Shown in pieces: positions 8,292 through 15,586 of a stretch of DNA of 55,667 bases. This stretch comes from UBA9845 sp051889975 (GTDB taxonomy: Bacteria; Bacillota; Clostridia; Christensenellales; UBA1242). The stretch spans positions 1 through 55,667 of the forward strand of contig JBJFDJ010000012.1 of assembly GCA_051889975.1 (NCBI GenBank), given 5' to 3'. The position numbers and the translations under genes are program-made. Below the pieces are notes generated by a model. The model was not told the DNA's origin. It saw only the letters and a list, made by a program, of their open reading frames with translations, and searched no databases. Within the stretch, counting starts at the first letter, position 1. Each line of letters opens with the position of its first letter.

Positions 8292-9404
8292 ATGAGAGTT
8301 TATGTAGAAGGCACAGACCTATCTAACGCAGTTGCCACCGTAATTAAGGCAACAAGCACAAAGACAACAAATCCTATTTTGGAAGGCATAAAGTTGACGG
8401 CAGAAGGTGAATATTTAAACTTGTCGGCAACAGATGGCGAACTTGCCATAGAACGCAAAATCCCTGCAGATGTTAAGTTTGAAGGTTCGGTTGTTGTTCC
8501 GGGCAAATTGTTTGCCGAATTTGTTAAAAAACTTGATGGTGAACAAATTGAACTTTTGCTTGATGAAAACAACAAGTTAAAATTAAAATACACCGACAGC
8601 GAAGTGTTTATGCAATGCCAAAGTGCAGAGGAATTTCCTAGAATACAAGAAATTGAGCATGCACAATTTTTTGAGGTTAAACAAAAAGACTTAAAAGAGT
8701 TGATTGAAAAAACAATATTTAGTGTTGCAAATGACGACACGAGACCTATTTTAAAGGGTTGTTTGTTGGAACAAGACGGCAAACTTTTAACAGCTGTTGC
8801 ACTTGATGGTTTTAGGCTTGCTATAGCCAAAAAACCTGTTATTCAAAGCAGTTGTGAGTGCAGTATTGTTGTGCCAGCACGCAGTTTAAACGAAATGAGC
8901 AAACTTTTAACTGACGAAGAGGACAACATAAAAGTTTTGATAGAACGCAATTATTTAATGCTTCAAATTGGTGGCACACGCATTGTAAGTAGATGTTTGG
9001 GCACAAAAGACGACTTTATTAACTACAAACAAATTTTGCCAACAAATTTTGCAAGCGTTGTAACAATAAGCAAAGCACAACTTTTAAATGCTTTGGAAAG
9101 AGCTGGCATTTTGGCTAGAACTGGTGGCGACAACAGTGTTAGGTTTTCATTTGTAGGTAATGTGTTAACAATCAGTGCACGAAGTGAAGCAGGTGATTTT
9201 ACAGAAAATGTAACCGTTGCCCTAAACGGCGAAGATTTAACCATTGCTTTTAATATCAACTTTTTGATGGATTGTTTAAGAAATATAACCGAAGATTATG
9301 TTGTGCTTAAATTAAATGGTCAAGTTAACCCATGCTTTATTGTTCCACATGAAGAACAACAAAACTTTACTTATCTTGTTTCACCAATCAGACAAATTTA
9401 TTAA
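8292..9404 (+). CDS. dnaN: DNA polymerase III beta subunit (sliding clamp)
   Basis: The beta clamp encircles DNA and tethers the replicative polymerase. The product is 370 residues from the ATG at 8292 (MRVYVEGTDLSNAV), preceded by TTGGAG. A longer in-frame start at 8262 lies in the promoter and is rejected. Features of the three-fold clamp are present: NPILEGIKLTAEGEYLNLSA, DTRPILKGCLLEQDG and the C-terminal YLVSPIRQIY. It has its own promoter and terminator and stands alone, not in an operon with dnaA as is usual. Confidence 0.95.
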   Translation: MRVYVEGTDLSNAVATVIKATSTKTTNPILEGIKLTAEGEYLNLSATDGELAIERKIPADVKFEGSVVVPGKLFAEFVKKLDGEQIELLLDENNKLKLKYTDSEVFMQCQSAEEFPRIQEIEHAQFFEVKQKDLKELIEKTIFSVANDDTRPILKGCLLEQDGKLLTAVALDGFRLAIAKKPVIQSSCECSIVVPARSLNEMSKLLTDEEDNIKVLIERNYLMLQIGGTRIVSRCLGTKDDFINYKQILPTNFASVVTISKAQLLNALERAGILARTGGDNSVRFSFVGNVLTISARSEAGDFTENVTVALNGEDLTIAFNINFLMDCLRNITEDYVVLKLNGQVNPCFIVPHEEQQNFTYLVSPIRQIY

Positions 9405-9437
9405 CAAAAAACACCATTTAATAATGGTGTTTTTTTA
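9405..9437. terminator. Bidirectional terminator between dnaN and the HExxH gene
   Basis: ACACCATT and AATGGTGT form an 8-bp stem with a TAAT loop, flanked by A6 and T7. It serves dnaN and the convergent gene, whose stop codon lies within the T run. Confidence 0.85.
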
Positions 9438-10814
9438 TAATTCGTTAATATTTTGGCTGTCACTTAATTGATTTTTTTCTTTTGTTTTTCTTTCTCGGTC
9501 AAATTGTTGTTTTATTTCTTGCTTAATTTGTTGTTCTAATTCTTGTTTTCTTTCTTGTTCCAATTTTTTATAGTAATTTATTGTGTCTTGTGTGGTTTCT
9601 TTGTTTTTAACAATTAATTCATTTATTTTATCAAACAATGAATAGTCAAAGTATTTCGGAAAATTATATTTATTTTCGCACATATCAATCAATGTTTCGC
9701 TTAACTTATTTTGAGTGTTGATGACATTTGATAGTTCTTCTATAACATCTAAGTGAACATCATAAGGAATATTTGGGTCAATTTTTAGCATAATTTGGTT
9801 TAAGTGATAAAATCTTGTAAGGTTGTTGTTAAATAGAGTTTGAAATTTGTTTAAATTTTCAATATATTTTTTTGAAAAATTTTTTTCGTCATGCATTGTT
9901 TGGATGTTATTGCAAAAAATTGAAATATCCTTGTTATTTTTTGCATCGTCATTGTAATAATTGTAAAATTGATTTGCATATTTTTTTAAAGTTTTTATTT
10001 CAACATTTCTGCTACTTATTTCTAGCAAGTCGCAACAATAGAATATATCGTTCAACCTTTCCCATTGCAAAGTATTTTCATAATTTGCTAGTTTTTTTCT
10101 ATAATCATCGTCAATAAAATTTCTTAAAAATTTTGGATCACTTAAAAATGTATAAAAATAATCGGTGTCGTCATTTTCCATTTTTTCATAAGTGTTTAAA
10201 CTTGAAATATCTTTTAGCCTGTTTATGTTTTGTTGTTGCTGTTTTTGTTTTATATGATTTATTTCATGTGCCAAAGTTGCAAATAAATAAAAACCCGAAA
10301 TTGACAGAATTTTGTCAAAATTCACATAAACTCTTTTGCCAAAAAAATCACAAGAACCAAATATATTTTTATCGTAATTTTTATTAAACCATATTAATCT
10401 ATATGAATTATCTAAATTTTTTTTGCTTAACAAATCTTTATATGCAAAATTTAAACAAATCAAACGATCTTCAACGGCAAGTTTATCCCAAACTTTTGGA
10501 TAAAGGGCATAAATGTAAGAACTTGTGTTTAACTTGTAAAATTTTTCTTTTGGCAAAACATCTTTTAAGGCATAGTCAATGTCATATTCTTCCTTTTCAT
10601 TAAGTTTTGCAAGGCTGTTTACAAAGTTGTTTGCATCAATAAAATCTGTGGGAATATAACCACAATCATAAAAAAATTGTTTTGTCTCTTGTGGCAAATT
10701 TTTAAAAAATGTGTATTTGTCTTGATTGGTTAAAAAACTAAGTTTTGCCTTTTTAATTGACATAATATCGGCTTTATTTTTTAAAATGAAATTTAAATTG
10801 CAACTTTTATCCAT
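9435..10814 (-). CDS. Unrecognised HExxH-motif protein (putative zinc metallopeptidase)
   Basis: I do not recognise the family. The 459-residue product contains LFATLAHEINHIKQ near residue 190; HExxH with hydrophobic neighbours is the zincin signature. No clear distal third zinc ligand was identified. There is no signal peptide or transmembrane segment, so a cytoplasmic location is likely. The middle is rich in Asn, Asp and Lys, and residues about 400-455 are a charged, Gln/Glu/Lys-rich predicted coiled coil. Upstream on the minus strand, TATAAA lies 8 bases before the ATG with no ribosome binding site, suggesting a leaderless mRNA. It sits between dnaN and dnaA, an odd place for a peptidase. 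Confidence 0.6.
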   Translation of the reverse strand: MDKSCNLNFILKNKADIMSIKKAKLSFLTNQDKYTFFKNLPQETKQFFYDCGYIPTDFIDANNFVNSLAKLNEKEEYDIDYALKDVLPKEKFYKLNTSSYIYALYPKVWDKLAVEDRLICLNFAYKDLLSKKNLDNSYRLIWFNKNYDKNIFGSCDFFGKRVYVNFDKILSISGFYLFATLAHEINHIKQKQQQQNINRLKDISSLNTYEKMENDDTDYFYTFLSDPKFLRNFIDDDYRKKLANYENTLQWERLNDIFYCCDLLEISSRNVEIKTLKKYANQFYNYYNDDAKNNKDISIFCNNIQTMHDEKNFSKKYIENLNKFQTLFNNNLTRFYHLNQIMLKIDPNIPYDVHLDVIEELSNVINTQNKLSETLIDMCENKYNFPKYFDYSLFDKINELIVKNKETTQDTINYYKKLEQERKQELEQQIKQEIKQQFDRERKTKEKNQLSDSQNINEL

Positions 10815-10865
10815 ATTTTCATTTTATACTATATTTTGCGTTTTGTAAATATCAAAATTAAAAAT

Positions 10866-10906
10866 AAAGCAAACAAAAAAAGTAGTAACTTTTGGTTGTT
10901 TGCTTT
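10866..10906 (-). terminator. Probable dnaA terminator
   Basis: AAAGCAAAC and GTTTGCTTT form a 9-bp stem with a loop of about 23 bases. On the minus strand it is followed by ATTTTTA. It lies about 140 bases past the dnaA stop. Confidence 0.55.
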
Positions 10907-11045
10907 AAAAAAATATTATTAATAAACAATGTGCATTATAACAAATAACTTTTTTAAAATTATTACAAATAATATAAAACTTAAAAATTTAATTACAAAA
11001 TTTAATGTTTTTTGCTATAAGTATTTTTTTTCAACATTAAAATTA

Positions 11046-12392
11046 TTATTTTTTCATTATCAAGTTTTTTAAATCTGTTGCAATTGTTTTAAGTCTTGGG
11101 TTGGTTTTGATTTCGGCAGTGATTTTGTCGCGTGCATGCATAATTGTTGTGTGGTCTCTGCCACCAAAGTATGCACCAATAGAAAGAAGTGGAAGGTCGG
11201 TGAGTTCAGTGATAAGATAAATGCTCATTTGCCTTGGATCAACAAACTCTTTGTTTTTCTTTTTGCCAATTAAGTTTTGCTTGTCAACATTGTAATATTT
11301 GCAAACTGCTTCAACAATTTCATCTGCACCAATCTTTGCCTTTTCGGTTGTTTCGTCTTTAAGTGCTTCTAGGGCATCATCCATATTTGCAAAGTGCTTT
11401 GCGTGTATGCCTGCATAAAAGTGAACTTTTGCCAAATAACCTTCTAACTCACGGATGTTTGTGTCTAGTTTTTCGGCAAGATATGTAAACACGTCTTCTT
11501 CTATGTTATAGCCTTCGTCTGTTGCTTTGCGTTTTAAAATTGCAACACGAGTTTCAAAATCTGGGCTTTGTATGTCTTGTATCAAACCACTTGTAAATCT
11601 GCTGACAAGTCTGTCACTTAAAGTTGCAATGTCTTTTGGTGGACGGTCACTTGCAATGACAATTTGTTTGTTGTTTTGATATAAGTCGTTAAAGGTGTGA
11701 AAAAACTCTTCTTGCGTTTCTGTTTTGTTGCTGATAAATTGAATATCATCAACCATCAAAACATCAACATTGCGATATTTTTCACGGAAACTGCTGATTG
11801 ATTTGTCTTTGTTGTTGCTTCTTAAACTATTGATGTAATCGTTTGTAAATTGCTCGCAAGTTACATAGATTACTTTTAATTGTGGGCTGTGCGAAGCAAG
11901 ATAATTGCCAATGGAGTGCATAATGTGTGTTTTGCCAAGACCTACGCCACCATAAATAAACAATGGGTTAAATCTCTTGCCCGGATTTTCGGCGACTGCC
12001 CTGCTTGCTGCAAAAGCAAACTCGTTGCTCTTGCCAACAACAAAGTTGTCAAAGTTGTATTTGCTGTTAAAACTGATGCCAACTGGCTTTTTAACTTGCT
12101 GTATTGCAATGTCTGTTTGATTGTCAACGGCAAAAGTTTCTCGTTCTTCGGGGCTGATTATTTTGTAACTGCCAACATTTTCATAACTTTCGGCAATGGC
12201 AAGTTTTAACTGACTTGCGCACAAGTCGTTGCAACGCCTTTTTGCACTTTCACTTGTTGCCAAAATTATCAAACAGTCGTCTTTTATCATAATTGGCTCA
12301 AGCGTTTTAATCCACAAATCAAAAGTAACAGTTGTTACTTCGGTTGATATGATGTCTAAAACTTGCTTCCAACTCTCTTTAATGTTTTGCAT
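11046..12392 (-). CDS. dnaA: Chromosomal replication initiator DnaA
   Basis: DnaA binds oriC boxes and opens the duplex. Domain I (ESWKQVLDIISTEVTTVTFD) is followed by a linker and the AAA+ domain with Walker A GGVGLGKTHI near residue 150, Walker B VLMVDDIQF, and Sensor II-region sequence. The C-terminal duplex-binding domain has the signature GGRDHTTIMHARDKI. Length is 448 residues. The ATG at 12392 is chosen because GAGGT lies at the right distance and domain I begins there. It faces away from recF and is separated from dnaN by an unrelated gene, whereas most Bacillota have dnaA-dnaN on one strand. Confidence 0.96.
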   Translation of the reverse strand: MQNIKESWKQVLDIISTEVTTVTFDLWIKTLEPIMIKDDCLIILATSESAKRRCNDLCASQLKLAIAESYENVGSYKIISPEERETFAVDNQTDIAIQQVKKPVGISFNSKYNFDNFVVGKSNEFAFAASRAVAENPGKRFNPLFIYGGVGLGKTHIMHSIGNYLASHSPQLKVIYVTCEQFTNDYINSLRSNNKDKSISSFREKYRNVDVLMVDDIQFISNKTETQEEFFHTFNDLYQNNKQIVIASDRPPKDIATLSDRLVSRFTSGLIQDIQSPDFETRVAILKRKATDEGYNIEEDVFTYLAEKLDTNIRELEGYLAKVHFYAGIHAKHFANMDDALEALKDETTEKAKIGADEIVEAVCKYYNVDKQNLIGKKKNKEFVDPRQMSIYLITELTDLPLLSIGAYFGGRDHTTIMHARDKITAEIKTNPRLKTIATDLKNLIMKK

Positions 12393-12408
12393 AAATACCT
12401 CAAAAACT

Positions 12409-12437
12409 ATTTTAAAATAATATAAATTAAAAGTCAA
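12409..12437 (-). promoter_or_regulatory. dnaA promoter
   Basis: On the minus strand TTGACT and TAAAAT are separated by 17 bases, ending 16 bases before the dnaA start. No perfect DnaA box was seen close by. Confidence 0.6.
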
Positions 12438-12443
12438 GCAACT

Positions 12444-12465
12444 AAAAAAGGTGGGTTGCCACCTT
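12444..12465 (-). terminator. Terminator of the small HTH gene
   Basis: AAGGTGG and CCACCTT pair around a GTTG loop and are followed on the minus strand by a U run. It ends the HTH transcript just before the dnaA promoter. Confidence 0.75.
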
Positions 12466-12525
12466 GTTAATTAATTGTAACTAAAAACATTATATCTTAA
12501 AATTGAAATTTTGTAAAATAAATTG

Positions 12526-12561
12526 CACAACAAGCATTTAAAAAACTACACAACAAGCATT
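12526..12561. repeat. 14-bp direct repeat at the end of the HTH gene
   Basis: CACAACAAGCATTT occurs at 12526-12539 and again at 12548-12561. The second copy encodes the last codons of the small HTH protein. It looks like a local duplication. Confidence 0.7.
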
Positions 12562-12755
12562 TGTGATGCGGGAACTTTTAAATATGATGCAATTTTTTTT
12601 ATTATGTTTATGTCTACCAATTTTTCATTTTTTAAAACTTTGTTTAATGCATACAAAGAAATTCCACATTCTTTGCAAAAAGTTGCTTTTGATATTTTGT
12701 TAATGAATAAATGGTCATAAATAATCATTGTGTTATATTGTAAATCTGCTGGCAT
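12546..12755 (-). CDS. Small HTH (Cro/C1-type) DNA-binding protein
   Basis: The 69-residue product starts at the ATG at 12755, which follows a near-perfect GGAGGTGAT site. KATFCKECGISLYALNKVLK looks like the HTH_3 recognition unit, and IIKKIASYLKVPASQMLVV completes the fold. It is a probable transcription factor with no added sensor domain. It is divergent from the two XRE genes to its right and upstream of dnaA. The target is unknown. Confidence 0.7.
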   Translation of the reverse strand: MPADLQYNTMIIYDHLFINKISKATFCKECGISLYALNKVLKNEKLVDINIIKKIASYLKVPASQMLVV

Positions 12756-12934
12756 ATAAATCACCTCCAATTTAATACTTTGAAAACAGCAATAAACTTG
12801 CTAATTGATATTAAAAAAGCATAAAACATATCATTTTAAAACAATAATAATATAAAATATGCGTTTTGTCAACAAAACAGCAAGTTTCTTGTTATATTTT
12901 TTTGTTTTTTAAATAATCTAAATGTAGGTTAATT

Positions 12935-13264
12935 ATGAAATTAAAATATTTAAGAAAAGAAAACAAACTAAAACAAAAACAACTTGCAGATTATTTAAAT
13001 GTTGCCGAAAGCACATATAGAAGTTATGAAAATTGCACAAATGAACCATCTATTGAAACTCTTAAAAAACTTGCAGATTTTTACAAGGTGTCAATAGATT
13101 ATTTGTGTGACCATCAAACAAATTTATATAATGTTTTGGAATATCCACCTTTTACAAGTGATTTGGACAAGGAAACAATAAATCAATATTTAAAACTGCC
13201 AGAAAACAAACGAGCAATTGTTCGCAGTGAAATTAAAGTTTTGGGGTTGAGTGATAAAAAATAA
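12935..13264 (+). CDS. XRE-family transcriptional regulator, first of a tandem pair
   Basis: Residues 1-60 form a Cro/C1 HTH (LKQKQLADYLNVAESTYRSY, then NEPSIETLKKLADFYKVSID). The remaining part has an amphipathic segment ending ENKRAIVRSEIKVLG. The product is 109 residues. It shares most HTH residues with the gene that begins 14 bases downstream, so the two are tandem paralogues. It lacks GGAGG; only weak purines precede the ATG. The partner or ligand is unknown. Confidence 0.8.
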   Translation: MKLKYLRKENKLKQKQLADYLNVAESTYRSYENCTNEPSIETLKKLADFYKVSIDYLCDHQTNLYNVLEYPPFTSDLDKETINQYLKLPENKRAIVRSEIKVLGLSDKK

Positions 13265-13278
13265 AGCAAAGTTTGAAT

Positions 13279-13587
13279 ATGAAATTAAAAGATTTAAGAA
13301 AAGATTTTAAGTTAACGCAACAACAATTAGCTGATTATTTAGGTGTTGCAGAAAGCACTTATAGGGGTTATGAAAATGGAACTAGTGAGCCTTCGATTGA
13401 AACCTTAAAAAAATTGGCAACTTATTATGGCGTAACATTGGATTATTTGTGTGAATTTAAAACAGTTGAAATTCCTTCTATTTCTGCCGAAAAAGACAAA
13501 AAAGTAATAAATATGTTTTTAAAAATGACAGAGACAAAAAAGCAATCTATAAGAGCAGTTATTGAAGCAATTGAAAAAAGCAATTGA
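13279..13587 (+). CDS. XRE-family transcriptional regulator, second of a tandem pair
   Basis: The HTH (LTQQQLADYLGVAESTYRGY, then SEPSIETLKKLATYYGVTLD) is close to the consensus for phage-type repressors. The C-terminal part, KKVINMFLKMTETKKQSIRA, corresponds to the same region of its neighbour. The product is 102 residues from the ATG at 13279; the in-frame TTG six bases earlier is less likely. A terminator follows. The pair probably arose by duplication and may form heterodimers; that is inference. Confidence 0.82.
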   Translation: MKLKDLRKDFKLTQQQLADYLGVAESTYRGYENGTSEPSIETLKKLATYYGVTLDYLCEFKTVEIPSISAEKDKKVINMFLKMTETKKQSIRAVIEAIEKSN

Positions 13588-13588
13588 T

Positions 13589-13612
13589 AAACAGATTTTT
13601 AAATCTGTTTTT
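13589..13612 (+). terminator. Terminator after the XRE pair
   Basis: ACAGATTT and AAATCTGT pair around TT and are followed by a T run. Confidence 0.8.
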
Positions 13613-13621
13613 TTGTTTTAT

Positions 13622-13650
13622 TTTACTTATTTTGTATATTTTGATATAAT
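13622..13650 (+). promoter_or_regulatory. recF promoter (extended -10)
   Basis: TGATATAAT ends at 13650, with TTTACT 17 bases upstream of the hexamer. The leader before recF would be about 85 bases. Confidence 0.55.
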
Positions 13651-13742
13651 TATTATATTGGTTGTGACAATATGTTTTTTGTGGCAGTTTTTTGTTTAAA
13701 TTGCAGACGAAATGATGTGTCAACAACAATATGGGAGCAAAA

Positions 13743-14828
13743 ATGTTTGTCACAGAATTAAAGTTAAATGGATACAGAAATTATCAAGCAGAAAAGATTG
13801 TTTTTGGCGAGCACACAAATTTGATTGTTGGCAAAAATGCGCAGGGCAAAACAAATTTGATTGAAACAATCTACTACTCGGCTGTTGGCAAAAGTGCGCG
13901 AACAACAAAAGATAGTGACTTAATAAATTGGTCAAAAGACAGGGCAAGTTACAGTCTGACGGTGCAAAAAAAAGAAGGCAAAAAAGTGATTGAAGCAGTT
14001 TTTAGCAGGCAGGCAAAAAAGAGTTTGAAAGTCAACGGGGTTAATCTGTTAAAAATTGGCGATTTGCTTGGCACGATTAACGTTGTTTTCTTTTCGCCAG
14101 ACGAATTAAAACTTGTTAAGGACGCACCACAAGACAGACGCAAGTTTTTGGACACTGATATTTCGCAAATTGACAAAAATTATTTTTATTTGCTAATTAA
14201 ATACAACAAAATTTTGGACCAGCGCAACAAGTTGTTAAAGAGTTTTGAAAACACAAAACTCATTGAACAAACTCTGCCAATTTGGGATAGCCAACTTGCA
14301 GATGTTGGTAGCAAAATTATTTTTAAACGAATACAATTTTTGGAAAAACTAAAAGGTTTTGCAAAACAATCGCACACATTTTTAACAAATGGCAAAGAAG
14401 ATTTGGAAATATCTTATGCAGGGATTGTTGGCGAAACAACAGAAGATATAAAGCAAAAATTTTTGGACGGATTAAAACAAGTTAAAGACAAAGACTTAAA
14501 AGTTGGCTACACAAACATAGGACCACATCGAGATGACATAAAACTTGTTGTAAACAATGTTGATATAAGAAGTTTTGGAAGCCAAGGGCAACAGCGAACA
14601 GTTGCACTTAGTTTAAAACTTGCCGAACTTGAAATTTTTAAGGAAGAAGTTGGCGAATACCCAATTTTATTGCTTGACGATGTGTTAAGTGAGTTGGACC
14701 AAGACCGTCAGCAAAGGCTGTTGTGGAAAGTTAGAAATTTGCAAACAATTATCACAACAACATCTTATGACCCATTTATGGTGCAAGAAGCAAACATCAT
14801 AAAAATAGACGGCGGAAAAAAAGTTTGA
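13743..14828 (+). CDS. recF: DNA replication and repair protein RecF
   Basis: RecF loads RecA at single-strand gaps with RecO and RecR. It is an SMC-like ATPase: Walker A VGKNAQGKTNLIE near residue 33, ABC-type signature FGSQGQQRTVALSLKLAE, and Walker B PILLLDDVLSELD. The start at 13743 (MFVTELKLNGYRNYQ) follows GGGAG; an in-frame ATG 12 bases upstream overlaps that site. Length is 361 residues, normal. The usual small S4 protein (YaaA) between dnaN and recF is not present here. Confidence 0.95.
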   Translation: MFVTELKLNGYRNYQAEKIVFGEHTNLIVGKNAQGKTNLIETIYYSAVGKSARTTKDSDLINWSKDRASYSLTVQKKEGKKVIEAVFSRQAKKSLKVNGVNLLKIGDLLGTINVVFFSPDELKLVKDAPQDRRKFLDTDISQIDKNYFYLLIKYNKILDQRNKLLKSFENTKLIEQTLPIWDSQLADVGSKIIFKRIQFLEKLKGFAKQSHTFLTNGKEDLEISYAGIVGETTEDIKQKFLDGLKQVKDKDLKVGYTNIGPHRDDIKLVVNNVDIRSFGSQGQQRTVALSLKLAELEIFKEEVGEYPILLLDDVLSELDQDRQQRLLWKVRNLQTIITTTSYDPFMVQEANIIKIDGGKKV

Positions 14829-14992
14829 TGATATAAAAATTGATAAAATAAAACAAAATAATTTAAAATTAAATGCATTTTAAATTATAAAAAGCAACAT
14901 TAAAATAAAAATACAAACAACAATTATTATTAAAAAAATAAAATTTAAAACAATTTTACAATAAAAAAATAATGAGAAAAAAGGAAAAGATT

Positions 14993-15289
14993 ATGACAAG
15001 ACAAGAAAGAAACAAATTATACAAAAAAGCAGTTGAAAAATGGGGTGAAGACAGTCAACTTGACCAGATGATAGAAGAAATGGCAGAGCTGACGGTTGCA
15101 ATTAACAAATACAAAAGGGCAAAACATTTTGTTGCTCAAAAAAAAGAAGGCGTGCTAGACAATTTGTATGAAGAACTTGCAGATGTTAAGATGTGTTTGG
15201 AACAAATGGAATGGATTTTTGGCAAGGACAATGTTGATAAAACTTTGGAACAAAAATTTAAAAAATTTATAAAACAACTAAATGAATAA
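14993..15289 (+). CDS. MazG-like nucleotide pyrophosphohydrolase domain protein
   Basis: The family hydrolyses (d)NTPs to monophosphates and pyrophosphate, often for pool clean-up. The 98-residue product has the helical core and metal-binding acids: MIEEMAELTVAINKYKRA and YEELADVKMCLEQME, an EExxE...ExxD pattern. The ATG at 14993 follows AAGGAAAAG; an upstream ATG at 14972 lacks a site. It is a single-domain protein, shorter than full MazG. The substrate is not known. Confidence 0.75.
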   Translation: MTRQERNKLYKKAVEKWGEDSQLDQMIEEMAELTVAINKYKRAKHFVAQKKEGVLDNLYEELADVKMCLEQMEWIFGKDNVDKTLEQKFKKFIKQLNE

Positions 15290-15350
15290 AAAATTTAACA
15301 ATTTTATGAGTTGTTTTAAATATTAATATAAAAATTTAAAGGCAATTTGA

Positions 15351-15386
15351 CAAAAAGACAATCAGCATGGCGTTGATTGTCTTTTT
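15351..15386 (+). terminator. Terminator after the MazG-like gene
   Basis: AAAAAGACAATCA pairs with TGATTGTCTTTTT across a 9-base loop; the stem itself supplies the T run. Confidence 0.85.
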
Positions 15387-15509
15387 ATAAACTTAAAAAT
15401 GCTTTTGTGTGGCAGTTTTTATATTTGTTGCCTAGTTTATTGCAAAAAATTAAAAAATGGCAACAATACCTAAAAACCGGCTTATTTTTAAATTATTTTT
15501 TAAAAATGC

Positions 15510-15538
15510 TTTAATTTTGTTTTTATATATGATATAAT
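15510..15538 (+). promoter_or_regulatory. gyrB promoter (extended -10)
   Basis: TGATATAAT ends at 15538, with only a weak -35 (TTTAAT). The leader before gyrB is about 40 bases and contains the GGAG site. Confidence 0.55.
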
Positions 15539-15586
15539 TAGTTATATATAAATAATATAGGGCAGATTTGCCGTTTAGGAGATATT

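Noticed and set aside
9341..9358. TGTTCCACATGAAGAACA inside dnaN as a seventh parS site
   Set aside because: It has two extra bases between the half-sites and codes for conserved clamp residues, so the spacing is wrong for ParB.
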